Below, one piece after another: positions 41,217-54,112 of a DNA stretch of 64,000 nucleotides. Where the stretch lies: positions 27,067 through 91,066 of the forward strand of contig NZ_AJKS02000006.1 in assembly GCF_000265245.1 (NCBI RefSeq), in the 5' to 3' direction. The translations under genes were made by a program, and so were the position numbers. Position 1 is the first letter of the stretch. Each line of letters starts with the position of its first letter. The DNA comes from Halomonas smyrnensis AAD6. Its GTDB lineage: Bacteria > Pseudomonadota > Gammaproteobacteria > Pseudomonadales > Halomonadaceae. Below the pieces are notes generated by a model. It was not told the DNA's origin and did no database searches. It worked only from the letters and a program-made list of their open reading frames with translations.

Positions 41217-42299
41217 ATGACCGCATTCCGTCGTCCCGTCTCTGCCTGTCGCCCGACCCGCCTGGCCTCCCGCCTGGTCGGCCTCGGCCTGATCGGCCTC
41301 GCCGCCTCGGCCAGCGCCGAGACCTCCCTCAACGTGGTCGGCAGCTGGAGCAGCCTCGAGCTGCACCGCCAGTTCGAGAAGCCCTTCTGGAGCGAGACCC
41401 TGCCCGCGCAGAGCAACGGCGAGATCGCCACCCAGGTCACCACCCACGACCAGATGGGCATCACCGGCGGCGACGTCTTCCGCTACCTGGGCGATGGCCT
41501 CTTCGATGTGGGCATGACGGTGGCCGACTACACCGTGGGCGACGCCCCGGCCCTCGAGGGCCTGGACCTGCCGATGATGGCCAGCGACATCGACTCCGCC
41601 CAGCGGGTCGCCGACGCCTTCCGCCCGCTGGCCGAGTCGACCATGAACGAGCGCTTCAACAGCCACGTGCTGGCCATCGTGCCCTACCCGGCCCAGGTGC
41701 TGTTCTGCAACACCCCGATCGAGGGCGTCGAGAGCCTGACCGACAAGAAGGTCCGCGCCAGCGGCCGCTCGACCGGCGAGTTCATCGAGGCGCTGGGCGC
41801 CCAGAGCCTCAACATCGCCTTCAACGAGGTGCCGGGCTCGCTGGAGCGCGGCGTGATCGACTGCGCGGTGACCGGCTCCCTGTCCGGCTACAGCGCCGGC
41901 TGGCACGAGGTCTCGAGCCACCTGCTGGCGCTGCCGATGGGCGGCTGGGACTACGTGATCACCGCCATCAACCTCGACAAGTGGAACGGCCTCGACGAGA
42001 CCACCCAGGACCAGATCCAGTCGAGCCTCGACAGCGAGTTCGTCGCCCCGGTATGGGACAACGCCCGCACCGAGACCGCGCGCGGCATCGCCTGCCTGAC
42101 CGGCCAGGGCGAGTGCCCGCTGGGCGACCCCGCCGGCATGACACTGGTGAACGCCACCGAGGATGACCTGGCCGCCGCCCGCCAGGCCCTCGAGGACACC
42201 GTGCTGCCCGCCTGGGCCGCCCGTGTCGATGCCGACACCCTTGAGGCCTGGAACTCAAGCGTGGGCCAGGTCGTCGGCCTGACCGCCACCACGCCCTGA
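41217..42299 (+). CDS. dctP: TRAP transporter periplasmic solute-binding protein
   Basis: A 360-residue DctP-type binding protein with a signal peptide ending SASA-E near residue 35. The fold is seen in VVGSWSSLELHRQFEKPFW, GGDVFRYLGDGLFDVGMTVADYT, VLAIVPYPAQVLFCNTPI, KKVRASGRSTGEFIEALGAQ and GSLERGVIDCAVTG, where the Arg of VRASGR usually pairs with a carboxylate of the ligand. Cys in the C-terminal region (GIACLTGQGEC) could form a disulphide. It delivers substrate to the DctQM pair encoded next. Substrate unknown, likely an organic acid. Confidence 0.93.
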   Translation: MTAFRRPVSACRPTRLASRLVGLGLIGLAASASAETSLNVVGSWSSLELHRQFEKPFWSETLPAQSNGEIATQVTTHDQMGITGGDVFRYLGDGLFDVGMTVADYTVGDAPALEGLDLPMMASDIDSAQRVADAFRPLAESTMNERFNSHVLAIVPYPAQVLFCNTPIEGVESLTDKKVRASGRSTGEFIEALGAQSLNIAFNEVPGSLERGVIDCAVTGSLSGYSAGWHEVSSHLLALPMGGWDYVITAINLDKWNGLDETTQDQIQSSLDSEFVAPVWDNARTETARGIACLTGQGECPLGDPAGMTLVNATEDDLAAARQALEDTVLPAWAARVDADTLEAWNSSVGQVVGLTATTP

Positions 42300-42352
42300 A
42301 TGGCCGTTCGCCGCCCCGCGCTGGCGGGGCGGCCAACCCTCGAGGTACTCCC

Positions 42353-42928
42353 ATGACGACGCTCCTTTCCGCGCTCGATGCCGTGGTCGCCGCCACGCGC
42401 CTCGTGTCCCGATTCGCCGCCCGCCTGATGGGCCTCGCCCTGCTGGCGGTGGTGCTGTTCATCGGCGCCGAGATCCTGATGCGCCAGCTGTTCGGCCACG
42501 CCCTCTCCGGGGTCCACGAGTATTCCGGCTATGTGCTGGCGGTGCTCTCCGCCTGGGGGCTCTCGCACACCCTGCTGGAACGCGCCCATATCCGCATCGA
42601 CGTGATCCACGGCCAGCTCTCGCCGCGCTCGCGCCAGGCGCTCGACATCATCGCCCTGCTGGCCCTGAACCTGGTCGCCTGGACCATCGCCCTCAACGCC
42701 TATCCGGTGCTGGCCAAGTCGCTGGCCAACGGCACCACCGCCAACACCCCGCTGGCCACTCCGCTGTGGATCCCGCAGCTGGTCTGGCTGTCCGGCTATG
42801 CGTGGTTCGCGATCACCACCAGCGTGCTCGGCGTGCGCGTGCTGGCCGCGCTGTTCACCCGTGACGCCGCCACCATCGAGGCCCTGGCCGGGCCGGACAA
42901 GGGCGACACCGCCCGGGAGGCCACCTGA
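42353..42928 (+). CDS. dctQ: TRAP transporter small permease
   Basis: A 191-residue DctQ-type protein with four membrane segments: RLMGLALLAVVLFIGAEILMRQLF, a loop GVHEYSGYVLAVLSAWGLSHTLLERAHIRIDV, and two further helices. It is required with DctM for sodium-driven uptake. GAGG lies 7 bases before ATG, and the stop overlaps the dctM start (TGATG). Confidence 0.93.
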   Translation: MTTLLSALDAVVAATRLVSRFAARLMGLALLAVVLFIGAEILMRQLFGHALSGVHEYSGYVLAVLSAWGLSHTLLERAHIRIDVIHGQLSPRSRQALDIIALLALNLVAWTIALNAYPVLAKSLANGTTANTPLATPLWIPQLVWLSGYAWFAITTSVLGVRVLAALFTRDAATIEALAGPDKGDTAREAT

Positions 42929-44214
42929 TGCTTGCCTTTCTCTCCATCGGTATCCTGAGCCTGCTGCTGGCCGGGATTCCGGTCGCCGTGACGCTGTTCC
43001 TGCTGGCCTTCGGCGTCGATCAGTTCTTCTCGATCTTCCCGCTGACCAAGGCGCTGGGGCAGAACCTGTGGTCCGCCGCCGACTCCTTCCTGCTGATCGC
43101 GATCCCGCTGTTCGTGCTGATGGGCGAGATCATCGTGCGCGCCGGCATCGCCGAGAAGGCCTACCGGGCCATGGATCACTGGCTGTCCTGGCTGCCGGGC
43201 GGCCTGCTGCACGCCAACATCACCACCTCGGCGCTGTTCTCGGCCACCTCCGGGTCCTCGGTGGCCACCGCCGCCACCGTCTCCACCGTGGCCCTGCCCC
43301 AGGGCAAGACGCTGGGCTACGATGCCAAGCTGTTCTGCGGCAGCATCGCCGCCGGCGGCACCCTGGGCATCCTGATCCCGCCCTCGATCAACCTGATCGT
43401 CTACGGCTTTCTCACCGAGACCTCGATCCCGCAGCTGTTCATGGCCGGCCTGGTGCCGGGGCTGGGGCTGGCGCTGCTGTTCATGATCGCCTCGCTGCTG
43501 CTGTGCCTGTGGAAGCCTGCGCTTGGCGGCCCCAGCAACGTGGCCTCCTGGGCCACCCGCCTCAACAGCCTCAAGTTCCTGCTGCCGCTGCTGGCGCTGT
43601 TCCTGGTGATCGTCGGCTCGATCTACCTGGGCTGGGCGACCCCCACAGAGGCCGCCGCCATCGGCGTGATCGCCTCGATGGGGCTGGCCGCCCTCAACCG
43701 CACCCTGGATCGCAGGATGCTGATGGCCGCCCTCGACGGCACCATCAAGACCAGCTCGATGATCCTGTTCATCATCCTGGCCGCCTCCTTCCTCAACTTC
43801 GCGCTGGCCTCCTCGGGCATGGTGCAGCAGCTCACCGGCCTGCTGAACGCCTACGACCTGTCGCCCTTCGCGCTGCTGATGGCGGTGATCGTGCTGTTCA
43901 TCGTGCTGGGCTTCTTCATCGAGACCCTGTCGCTGATGGTGATCACCATCCCCATCGTCACCCCGCTGATCATCGCCGCCGGCTTCGACAAGGTGTGGTT
44001 CGGCATCGTGATGATCCTGTTCGTGGAGCTGGCGCTGATCACCCCCCCGGTAGGCCTCAACCTCTACATCGTCCAGGCCTCGCGCCGCGGCGAGGCCTTC
44101 TCCGAGGTGATCATCGGCACCCTGCCGTATCTCGCCGCCATGCTGGTGATGGCCGTGCTGCTGGTGAGCTTCCCGTCCATCGCCCTGTGGCTGCCCCAGA
44201 CCCTGAGCCAGTAG
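42928..44214 (+). CDS. dctM: TRAP transporter large permease
   Basis: A 428-residue DctM-type protein with about twelve membrane segments. Typical blocks: PLFVLMGEIIVRAGIAEKAYRAM, ATSGSSVATAATVSTVALP, GSIAAGGTLGILIPPSINLIVYGFLTETSIPQLFMAGL, TPTEAAAIGVI, ETLSLMVITIPIVTPLI and ITPPVGLNLYIVQ. It forms the sodium-coupled elevator part of the TRAP system. The start overlaps the dctQ stop by one base. Confidence 0.95.
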   Translation: MLAFLSIGILSLLLAGIPVAVTLFLLAFGVDQFFSIFPLTKALGQNLWSAADSFLLIAIPLFVLMGEIIVRAGIAEKAYRAMDHWLSWLPGGLLHANITTSALFSATSGSSVATAATVSTVALPQGKTLGYDAKLFCGSIAAGGTLGILIPPSINLIVYGFLTETSIPQLFMAGLVPGLGLALLFMIASLLLCLWKPALGGPSNVASWATRLNSLKFLLPLLALFLVIVGSIYLGWATPTEAAAIGVIASMGLAALNRTLDRRMLMAALDGTIKTSSMILFIILAASFLNFALASSGMVQQLTGLLNAYDLSPFALLMAVIVLFIVLGFFIETLSLMVITIPIVTPLIIAAGFDKVWFGIVMILFVELALITPPVGLNLYIVQASRRGEAFSEVIIGTLPYLAAMLVMAVLLVSFPSIALWLPQTLSQ

Positions 44215-44302
44215 CCCCGACGCGATCGCCCCGAGTCGATCGTCCCGATCCCGGGCGCCGGCCCACCGGCCGGCGCTCCCGACAACAAGACCGGAGTCCT
44301 TC

Positions 44303-44986
44303 ATGCTGAGTTTCACCCATGCCGACGGCACCCTCACCCTGACCCCCGAGCGTCTGGCGATTGCCGGCTGGGCCGGCCGCGACCAGGCCGGCGTGCAGCA
44401 CCACATCGACGAACTGGCGGAGCTCGGCGTCAAGCCGCCCTCCACCACCCCGCTGTTCTACCGGGGCGGGGTCGAGCTGCTGACCCAGCAGGAGAAGGTA
44501 CAGATGCTCGGTACCCATGGATCCGGCGAGGTCGAGGCCTGCCTGATCAGCGACGCCGAGGGCACCCTGTGGGTGACCCTGGCCTCGGACCACACCGACC
44601 GCCAGCTGGAGGCCGTCGGCGTCGCCGAGTCCAAGCAGCTGTGCGCCAAGCCGATCGGCCGCGAGGTGTGGCGCTACGAGGAGGTACGCGACCACTGGGA
44701 TCGCCTGGAGCTTTCCAGCGAGATCGAGGAGGACGGCCGCACCGTCACCTATCAGCAGGGCACCCTGGCCGAGCTGCTCGATGTGCCGGACCTGCTGGAG
44801 AAGCTGCCCCCGGCGCTGGCGGCGAACGGCGGCCTCGCCCCCAACAGCGTGCTGCTGTGCGGCACCGTGCCGGCCATCGGCGGCATCCGTCCCAGCAAGC
44901 CCTTCACCATGCACCTGACCGATCCGGTACTCGGCCGCACCCTCAGCCACCATTATCGGGTCGAGGCCCTGGAGGTGGCGCAATGA
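44303..44986 (+). CDS. DUF2848 family protein
   Basis: A 227-residue protein of the DUF2848 family, related to the fumarylacetoacetase C-terminal fold. Visible: IAGWAGRDQAGVQHHIDEL, PLFYRGGVELLTQQEKVQMLGTHGSGEVEACLI, VTLASDHTDRQLEAVGVAESKQLCAKPIGREVWRYEEV, and LLCGTVPAIGGIRPSKPFTMHL. These enzymes are thought to be hydrolases or lyases but have no agreed reaction. It ends with an ATGA overlap with the amidase gene, which shows that the two are coupled. Confidence 0.85.
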   Translation: MLSFTHADGTLTLTPERLAIAGWAGRDQAGVQHHIDELAELGVKPPSTTPLFYRGGVELLTQQEKVQMLGTHGSGEVEACLISDAEGTLWVTLASDHTDRQLEAVGVAESKQLCAKPIGREVWRYEEVRDHWDRLELSSEIEEDGRTVTYQQGTLAELLDVPDLLEKLPPALAANGGLAPNSVLLCGTVPAIGGIRPSKPFTMHLTDPVLGRTLSHHYRVEALEVAQ

Positions 44987-46389
44987 ACGAGCCTTCCCTC
45001 ACGACCTCCCAGGCGATGGCGGATGCCTTCTGGGCCCGCCCGCCGGCAAAGCGCCGGCTGTCCGATCTCGCCGTCGCCTTCGAGGCCGGCGACTTCGGCT
45101 ACCGCGAGGCCGGCGAGGCGCTGAACCGGCGCGCCGCGGCTCTCGATGAGATCGCCCGCGAGACCTTCGTCGAGCACTCCCCCGAGCGCCTCACGGCCCA
45201 GGCCGAGGCCCAGCAGGCCCTGCAGGCGGCCGGCGAGGCGCCGCGCGCCCTGTCCGGCGTGCCGGTCAGCATCAAGGATCTGTTCGACGTGCGCGGCGAG
45301 GTGACCCGCGCCGGGTCGCGGGTGCTCGAGGCGAATCCCCCGGCGACCCAGGACGCCCCCGCCGTGGCCCGCCTGCGCAAGGCCGGCGCCCTGCTTGCCG
45401 GACGCACCACCATGAGCGAGTTCGCCTTCTCCGGCCTCGGGCTCAACCCCCACGTCGGCACCCCGCCCAACCCCCATGACGCCGCCCGCATCACCGGGGG
45501 CTCGACCTCGGGCGGGGCCGCCTCGGTGGCCTTCGGCCTGGCGGCGGCGGCGCTCGGCAGCGATACCGGCGGCTCCCTGCGCATCCCGGCGGCCTTCTGC
45601 GGGCTGGTCGGCTTCAAGCCGAGCCAGGCGAGCGTGCCCGGCGAAGGGGCCTACCCGCTGTCGCCGAGCCTCGACTGCGTGGGCCCCATCGCCCCGAGTG
45701 TCGCCTGCTGCGCCACCCTGTGGCAGGCCCTGAGCGGCCAGTCGCCGCGCCTGGATCCCACGCCCCGCCCGCTGCGCCTGGCGATACCCGACGGCGCCCT
45801 GCTCCAGGGGCTCGACGACGCCGTCGCCGCCGCCTTCGAGGAGGCCGTGGCCAGCCTGCATCGCCTCGGCTGGCACCTCGAGCGCCTGCCGCTGGCCGCG
45901 GTGGAGGATGCCCACGCCATCAACCAGCAGGGCGGGCTGGTGGTGCCGGAGGCCGCGGCCCTGCACCACGAGCAGCTGGCCGAGCGGGAGGCCGACTACG
46001 ACCCCTTCATCGCCGAGCGACTGCGCGGCGGCCGCGAGGTGCTGGCGAGCGACTACCTGGACCGGCTCTGGCAGCGCCCCGGCCTGCAGGCCCGCTTCGC
46101 CGCCGAACTGACAGGCTTCGACGCGGTGCTGCTGCCCACCGTGGCCATGCTGCCCCCCGAGCGCCGGGCGCTGGAAACCGACGCCGAGGCCTTCCAGGCC
46201 GCCAATCGCCGCGCCCTGCGCAACACCAGCGTCTTCAACTACCTGGACGCCAGCGCCATCTCGCTGCCCTACACCGCGGCCGGCGCCGAGCTGCCGATCG
46301 GCTTGATGCTGGCCCGCCCCCGGGGCGAGGACGCCGCGCTGCTGCAGGCCGCCAGCGTCGTGGAGACCGTGTTGCAAGGTCACGGCTGA
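44983..46389 (+). CDS. Amidase signature family hydrolase
   Basis: A 468-residue amidase. The Ser-Ser-Lys triad can be placed: Lys in GVPVSIKDLFDV near residue 91, the cis-Ser in ITGGSTSGGAASVAFGLAA (about 166-180) and the nucleophile Ser in LGSDTGGSLRIPAAFCGLVGFKP. A C-terminal block TSVFNYLDASAISLPYTAAGAELPIGLMLARP is typical. ATG 44983 overlaps the DUF2848 stop by 4 bases; an upstream extension is not supported. In this operon it would release ammonia from an imported amide or ureido compound. Confidence 0.92.
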   Translation: MNEPSLTTSQAMADAFWARPPAKRRLSDLAVAFEAGDFGYREAGEALNRRAAALDEIARETFVEHSPERLTAQAEAQQALQAAGEAPRALSGVPVSIKDLFDVRGEVTRAGSRVLEANPPATQDAPAVARLRKAGALLAGRTTMSEFAFSGLGLNPHVGTPPNPHDAARITGGSTSGGAASVAFGLAAAALGSDTGGSLRIPAAFCGLVGFKPSQASVPGEGAYPLSPSLDCVGPIAPSVACCATLWQALSGQSPRLDPTPRPLRLAIPDGALLQGLDDAVAAAFEEAVASLHRLGWHLERLPLAAVEDAHAINQQGGLVVPEAAALHHEQLAEREADYDPFIAERLRGGREVLASDYLDRLWQRPGLQARFAAELTGFDAVLLPTVAMLPPERRALETDAEAFQAANRRALRNTSVFNYLDASAISLPYTAAGAELPIGLMLARPRGEDAALLQAASVVETVLQGHG

Positions 46390-46414
46390 TCCCCTCGAGG
46401 AGGACATTACCACC

Positions 46415-46948
46415 ATGATGCTGCCGATCGCGCCACTCTCCCCGAGTGCGTTCTCCCCTTACGGCAAGGTTATGGGCTGGCCGGAGGATCTCGCACGACG
46501 CGAGCCGAGACACAGCTCCCCCGCCAGCGATTTCGTCCACCAGCTCAGCTTCGATACCGGCGCCGATGGAGGGCCCGCCGAGGTACTCTGGGTGAATTAC
46601 CGCGATGGCGCGTCGCGCATCGACCGGCTGGAGATGCACCGATTGACCCACCAGGCCGTGGTGCCGATCCACGGCGGCGATCTCGTGCAGATCGTATGTC
46701 TCGATCGGGACGATGCCCCGGACATCGATTCGCTGAGGGCCTTTCACCTGCCTCAGGGCCTGGGCATCGCCATGTCTCCGGGCTGCTGGCACGCCACCAG
46801 GCTGCTCGACAGGGAGTCGCCGGTGACGGCACTGATGCTGACCCGTCATTCCACCACGCGGGATCTGGTCGCCATGCTGAACGAGCACACCACCGGCCGT
46901 GAGAGCCTGCTGCGGCCGCTATCGATCACGGTCGAGCTGGAGGCATGA
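46415..46948 (+). CDS. Ureidoglycolate lyase (AllA) family protein
   Basis: A 177-residue cupin-like protein of the ureidoglycolate lyase/hydrolase family. Blocks are PLSPSAFSPYGKV near the N-terminus, IDRLEMHRLTHQAVVPIHGGDLVQIVCL, LRAFHLPQGLGIAMSPGCWHA and a closing hydrophobic strand. True AllA splits ureidoglycolate to glyoxylate and urea. No other allantoin genes are in the window, so this member may act on a related ureido or keto acid. GAGGAGG lies 11 bases before the two tandem ATG codons. It closes the operon and converges on astB. Confidence 0.78.
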   Translation: MMLPIAPLSPSAFSPYGKVMGWPEDLARREPRHSSPASDFVHQLSFDTGADGGPAEVLWVNYRDGASRIDRLEMHRLTHQAVVPIHGGDLVQIVCLDRDDAPDIDSLRAFHLPQGLGIAMSPGCWHATRLLDRESPVTALMLTRHSTTRDLVAMLNEHTTGRESLLRPLSITVELEA

Positions 46949-46974
46949 CGATAGGACCGTCAACGCGAGGCGCG

Positions 46975-47018
46975 AAAAACGACAGGCCGGGTCGGCTCGA
47001 CGCCTCCCCGGCCTTGTC
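46975..47018 (-). terminator. Rho-independent terminator of the ast operon
   Basis: On the minus strand GACAAGGCCGG and CCGGCCTGTC form a long stem with an internal bulge, followed by GTTTTT. It lies 24 bases after the astB stop. The stem may also stop the convergent ureidoglycolate lyase operon, but only the minus strand has the T-run. Confidence 0.75.
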
Positions 47019-47041
47019 GTGTCTGGCGCCGCGCGATCCCC

Positions 47042-48382
47042 TCAGCCGAGCTGGAAGGGGTAGACGCTGCCGAGACGGAGGATGCCGGTGAGCTCGTCCA
47101 GGGCGGCGAGGGTCTCGCTGGCGAGCGCCGGGTCGGCCAGGTCGGCCGGGGCCAGGCGGTCGCGATAGTGACGCTCGACCCAGGCGACGAGCTCGCCATG
47201 CAGGGCATCGTCCAGCAGCACCCGGCCGGAGATCGCGGCGCGCTCGGCCTCGGAGAGGGCCACCCGCAGCCGCAGGCAGGCGGGGCCGCCGCCGTTGCGC
47301 ATCGACTGCTTGACGTCCTTCACCACCACCTCGGAGATCGGGTTGTGGCCCGCCAGCAGGTGATCCTGCAGGCAGCGCCACACCGCCTCGCGCTCCTGGC
47401 ATTCGCCGGGCACCACCAGCGTCATGGTGCCGTCGGGGTTCGTGAGCAGCTGGGAGTTGAACAGGTACGAGACCACGGCGTCCTCGAGGCTCACCGCCTC
47501 CACCGGTACCCGCACCGGAATCAGCGGCGAGGCCATGCGCTCGCGCAGCGCGTCCAGGGTGCCCTGCTCGTCGCGGAAGGCAACCTCGTGATAGAGCAGC
47601 ACCGGGCCGTTGCCCACGGCGATGACGTCGTTGTGGAAGACGCCGGCGTCGATGGCCTCGGGATGCTGCTGGGCGAACACCGTCTGGGCATCGCCGAGGC
47701 CGTGCTGGCGGGCCACCGCCTGGCTGGCCTCGAGGGTCTGGCGGGCCGGATAGCGCCGCGGCGCGACGCCGTCGCCGCCGAACGCCTGGCGGCCGTAGAC
47801 GTAGAGGTGCACGCCCGGCTCCCCATGCTCGCCGGCCAGCCGGGTGTGGTTGGCCGCGCCCTCGTCGGAGAAGGCCGGCGTCGCCGGCAGCGCCGGATGG
47901 TGGGCGAAACGGGCCTCGTCGGCGAAGATCGACGCCAGCACCCGGCCGGTGGTGGTCGGCTCCAGGTAGCGGTGGAAGCTCGACTGCAGGTTGGCCGGCG
48001 TGAAGTGCGCCCGCCCGTCCGGCGCGTCGACGCTGGGCGTCACCGTGGCGGCGTTGGCGGTCCACATGCTGGAGGCCGAGCACACCGCGCGCAGCAGCTG
48101 GGGCGCCTCGTCGGCGGCCCGGGCCAGCACCCGGGCATCGCTGCCGGCGAAGCCGAGCTCGCGCAGCGCGCCCAGGTCCGGGCGCTGCTGGGGCGGCAGC
48201 ACGCCCTGGGCGTAGCCTGAGTCCATCAGCGACTTCATCTTCTCGAGGCCCTGCAGCGCGGCCTCGCGGGGGTTGGCCACCAGCCCCTCGTGGCTCATCG
48301 AGGCCACGTTGCCGTGGGCCAGGCCCGAGTAGTTGTGGGTCGGGCCCACCAGGCCATCGAAGTTGATCTCGCGCATGCTCAT
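47042..48382 (-). CDS. astB: N-succinylarginine dihydrolase
   Basis: A 446-residue enzyme, close to E. coli AstB at 447. It hydrolyses N2-succinylarginine to succinylornithine, two ammonia and carbon dioxide, the second step of the AST pathway. [18 protein letters not shown] opens the protein; the catalytic residues are visible in [11 protein letters not shown] (His) and [13 protein letters not shown] (Cys). MSMREINF at 48382 matches the family beginning; a GTG at 48400 that overlaps the astD stop (GTGA) is an alternative start. Last gene of the operon. Confidence 0.95.
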   Translation of the reverse strand: MSMREINFDGLVGPTHNYSGLAHGNVASMSHEGLVANPREAALQGLEKMKSLMDSGYAQGVLPPQQRPDLGALRELGFAGSDARVLARAADEAPQLLRAVCSASSMWTANAATVTPSVDAPDGRAHFTPANLQSSFHRYLEPTTTGRVLASIFADEARFAHHPALPATPAFSDEGAANHTRLAGEHGEPGVHLYVYGRQAFGGDGVAPRRYPARQTLEASQAVARQHGLGDAQTVFAQQHPEAIDAGVFHNDVIAVGNGPVLLYHEVAFRDEQGTLDALRERMASPLIPVRVPVEAVSLEDAVVSYLFNSQLLTNPDGTMTLVVPGECQEREAVWRCLQDHLLAGHNPISEVVVKDVKQSMRNGGGPACLRLRVALSEAERAAISGRVLLDDALHGELVAWVERHYRDRLAPADLADPALASETLAALDELTGILRLGSVYPFQLG

Positions 48383-48396
48383 ATCGGGTTCCCGGT

Positions 48397-50911
<2,515 letters not shown>

Positions 50912-50912
<1 letters not shown>

Positions 50913-51982
50913 CACAGCTCTCCCTCATCGTAGCCCGGGTCGTGGGCGTCGCCCGGCAGACCCAGCGGCGCGGCCAGCACGGCGCGGCCCTCCTCCACGC
51001 CGAGCCGCTCGGCGTGCTCCGGCGACAGCATCAGCTGGCCGGTGGGCGACAGCGCATAGCGCGCCACCACGCAGCGGAAGTCGCCGAGGCGCTGGTTGGC
51101 GACCATCGCCGGCTCGGCGTCCGGCAGCGAGTGGGCCGGACGGATGCGCACCGGGTGCCAGGCGGCACGGCGGAAGCTCTCGAGCCGCTCGCGCTCGGCC
51201 TTGATCACCGGGCCGGCGTCGAAGATGTCGACGTGGCGCGAGCGCAGGAAGCCCTCGGCCAGCATCTCGTCGAGCGCCGCCTCGTGGTCCGGGTGCTCAC
51301 GGCCGATGGCGGCCCGCGCCTGGGGCGTCAGCAGCGCCAGATAGAGCGGGAACTGGGGCATCACCTCGGCGATGAAGCTCTTCGAGCGCACCCCGGCCAC
51401 GTAGTTGATGTCCTGATAGTCGCGCTGGAAGAAGTGGCGCCCCACGCTGTTCCAGAACGGCGACTGCTGGTCGTCGTCCAGGAAGCCGGGGAAGGCCATG
51501 GCCAGGATCTCGGCGAAGCGCTCCGGGTACTGGGCGATGAACATCAGCCGCGCCCGGCGCAGCAGGCTCTCGGCGCTGGTGCCGCGGTAGCGCGGGTCCA
51601 GCGAGTAGGCGCACAGCAGGCTGGCCTCGGAGACCTCGTGGGACAGCGACAGGGTCTGCACCTCGCGGCGCACGTCGAGCTGCTGCGAGGCGTGGATCAG
51701 GGTTTCCTGGCGATAGGTGTAGTAGGCCTCCCGGGCGCCGGCCTGGGCGCGCACGGTGGCGGTGCCCACCACCTCGCCGCGCTCCAGGTCCTCGAGCACG
51801 AAGGTGTAGTGCTCGTCGCCGGGGAATTCCACCTCGGCCTCGAAGGCCCGCTGGGAGCGCATGATGCGCTCCTCGAGGCGGTCTCGATGGGCCGGCAGGT
51901 TGGTCAGGCGCGGCGTGGCGTTGCCCGCCAGCCGCTCCAGGGCCGGCAGATCCGCCGGCCGGGTGGGACGTACGACCAGCAT
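50912..51982 (-). CDS. aruF: Arginine/ornithine N-succinyltransferase, AruF type (alpha subunit)
   Basis: A 356-residue AstA-family protein paralogous to the next gene. It begins MLVVRPTRPADLPAL like Pseudomonas AruF and carries RLTNLPAHRDRLEERI, YTFVLEDLERGEVVGTATV, PFWNSVGRHFF, SFIAEVMPQFPLYLALL and RHVDIFDAGPVIKAE. In Pseudomonas AruF and AruG form a heteromer that also succinylates ornithine. The ATG at 51982 has GGAGG 8 bases upstream; a much longer frame reads into the complementary phase of astC and is spurious. Confidence 0.92.
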
Positions 51983-52032
51983 GGCTTGGCCTCCCGCGGA
52001 TGATTCCGATGCGTCCATGGCGTGGCCGCGGC

Positions 52033-53295
<1,263 letters not shown>

Positions 53296-53302
53296 TCATT
53301 CG

Positions 53303-53330
53303 AGTATAGGGAGCCCCCTGGCGAGGGGCT
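53303..53330 (-). promoter_or_regulatory. ast operon promoter with dyad over the -35 region
   Basis: On the minus strand TATACT occupies 53308-53303, 56 bases before astC. The -35 region is weak and replaced by the dyad AGCCCC-tcgccag-GGGGCT (53330-53312), an imperfect repeat that could bind an activator. This fits a pathway that needs an arginine-responsive regulator. Confidence 0.45.
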
Positions 53331-53436
53331 TTCAGCAATGGGACGACGACTTGTGAAAAAGGCAGCAACGCCGGACCGGGGGAATCGGCTAAGGTAGGAA
53401 GCGTCGACAGCAGGCGACTGCGAGGAGAAACGCCCC

Positions 53437-54069
53437 ATGCTCAACACCACCGCCTGGAATCGGCGACGCTACGACGCCTATGCGCCGATCTACGACGCCG
53501 TGGCCGAGCGAGCCTTCCGCCGCGCCCGGCAGGCCGCGCTGACACAGGTGCACTGGCGCCCCGGCCTGCGCGTGCTGCTGGTGGGCGCCGGCACCGGGCT
53601 CGACCTGCCCTGGCTGCCGCGGGACATCGAGCTGCACGCCACCGATCTCTCGCCGGCCATGATCCGGCGCCTCGAACGGCGCGCCGAGGCGCTGCGCCGC
53701 GACGTCCAGGCCGAGGTGATGGACGCCGAGGCCCTCGACTATCCCGATGGCCACTTCGACGTGGTGGTGATGCACCTGATCCTGGCGGTGATGCCCGACC
53801 CGGCCCGCGGCCTCGCCGAGGCGTACCGGGTGCTGGCCGACGACGGCCAGCTGTGCGTGATGGACAAGTTCCAGGCCGACGCGCGTCCGGCCGGGCTCGG
53901 CCGTCGCGCGCTGAACCTCGTCACCTCGGCCATCGCCACCGACATCACCCGCCGGGCGCGGCCGCTGCTGGACGACGCCGGCTTCACCATCGAGCAGGAC
54001 AGCCCGGTCATGATGGGCACCTTGTTCCGCGCCCTGCTGGCCCGCAAGGCGCGGCCGGCCGACGACTGA
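53437..54069 (+). CDS. Class I SAM-dependent methyltransferase, PmtA/UbiE-like
   Basis: A 210-residue methyltransferase. The SAM-binding motif I is LRVLLVGAGTGLDL (about 45-58), followed by ELHATDLSPAMI (acidic ribose contact), AEVMDAEALDYPDGHFDVVVMHLILAVMPDP (motifs II-III) and GLAEAYRVLADDGQL. Overall length and the MHLILAVMPDP block resemble phospholipid N-methyltransferases and UbiE-type enzymes; the acceptor is unknown. GAGGAG lies 10 bases before ATG. It is divergent from the ast operon and converges on a LysR gene. Confidence 0.85.
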   Translation: MLNTTAWNRRRYDAYAPIYDAVAERAFRRARQAALTQVHWRPGLRVLLVGAGTGLDLPWLPRDIELHATDLSPAMIRRLERRAEALRRDVQAEVMDAEALDYPDGHFDVVVMHLILAVMPDPARGLAEAYRVLADDGQLCVMDKFQADARPAGLGRRALNLVTSAIATDITRRARPLLDDAGFTIEQDSPVMMGTLFRALLARKARPADD

Positions 54070-54112
54070 CCTGCCGCGGGCCCGGTTCACGCGAAGGCGA
54101 TGGCCGGTCCCG

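Noticed and set aside
42796..44448. Minus-strand open frame of 550 codons opposite dctM
   Set aside because: Composition is Gln/Gly/His-rich with no domain, and dctM on the plus strand is unmistakable.
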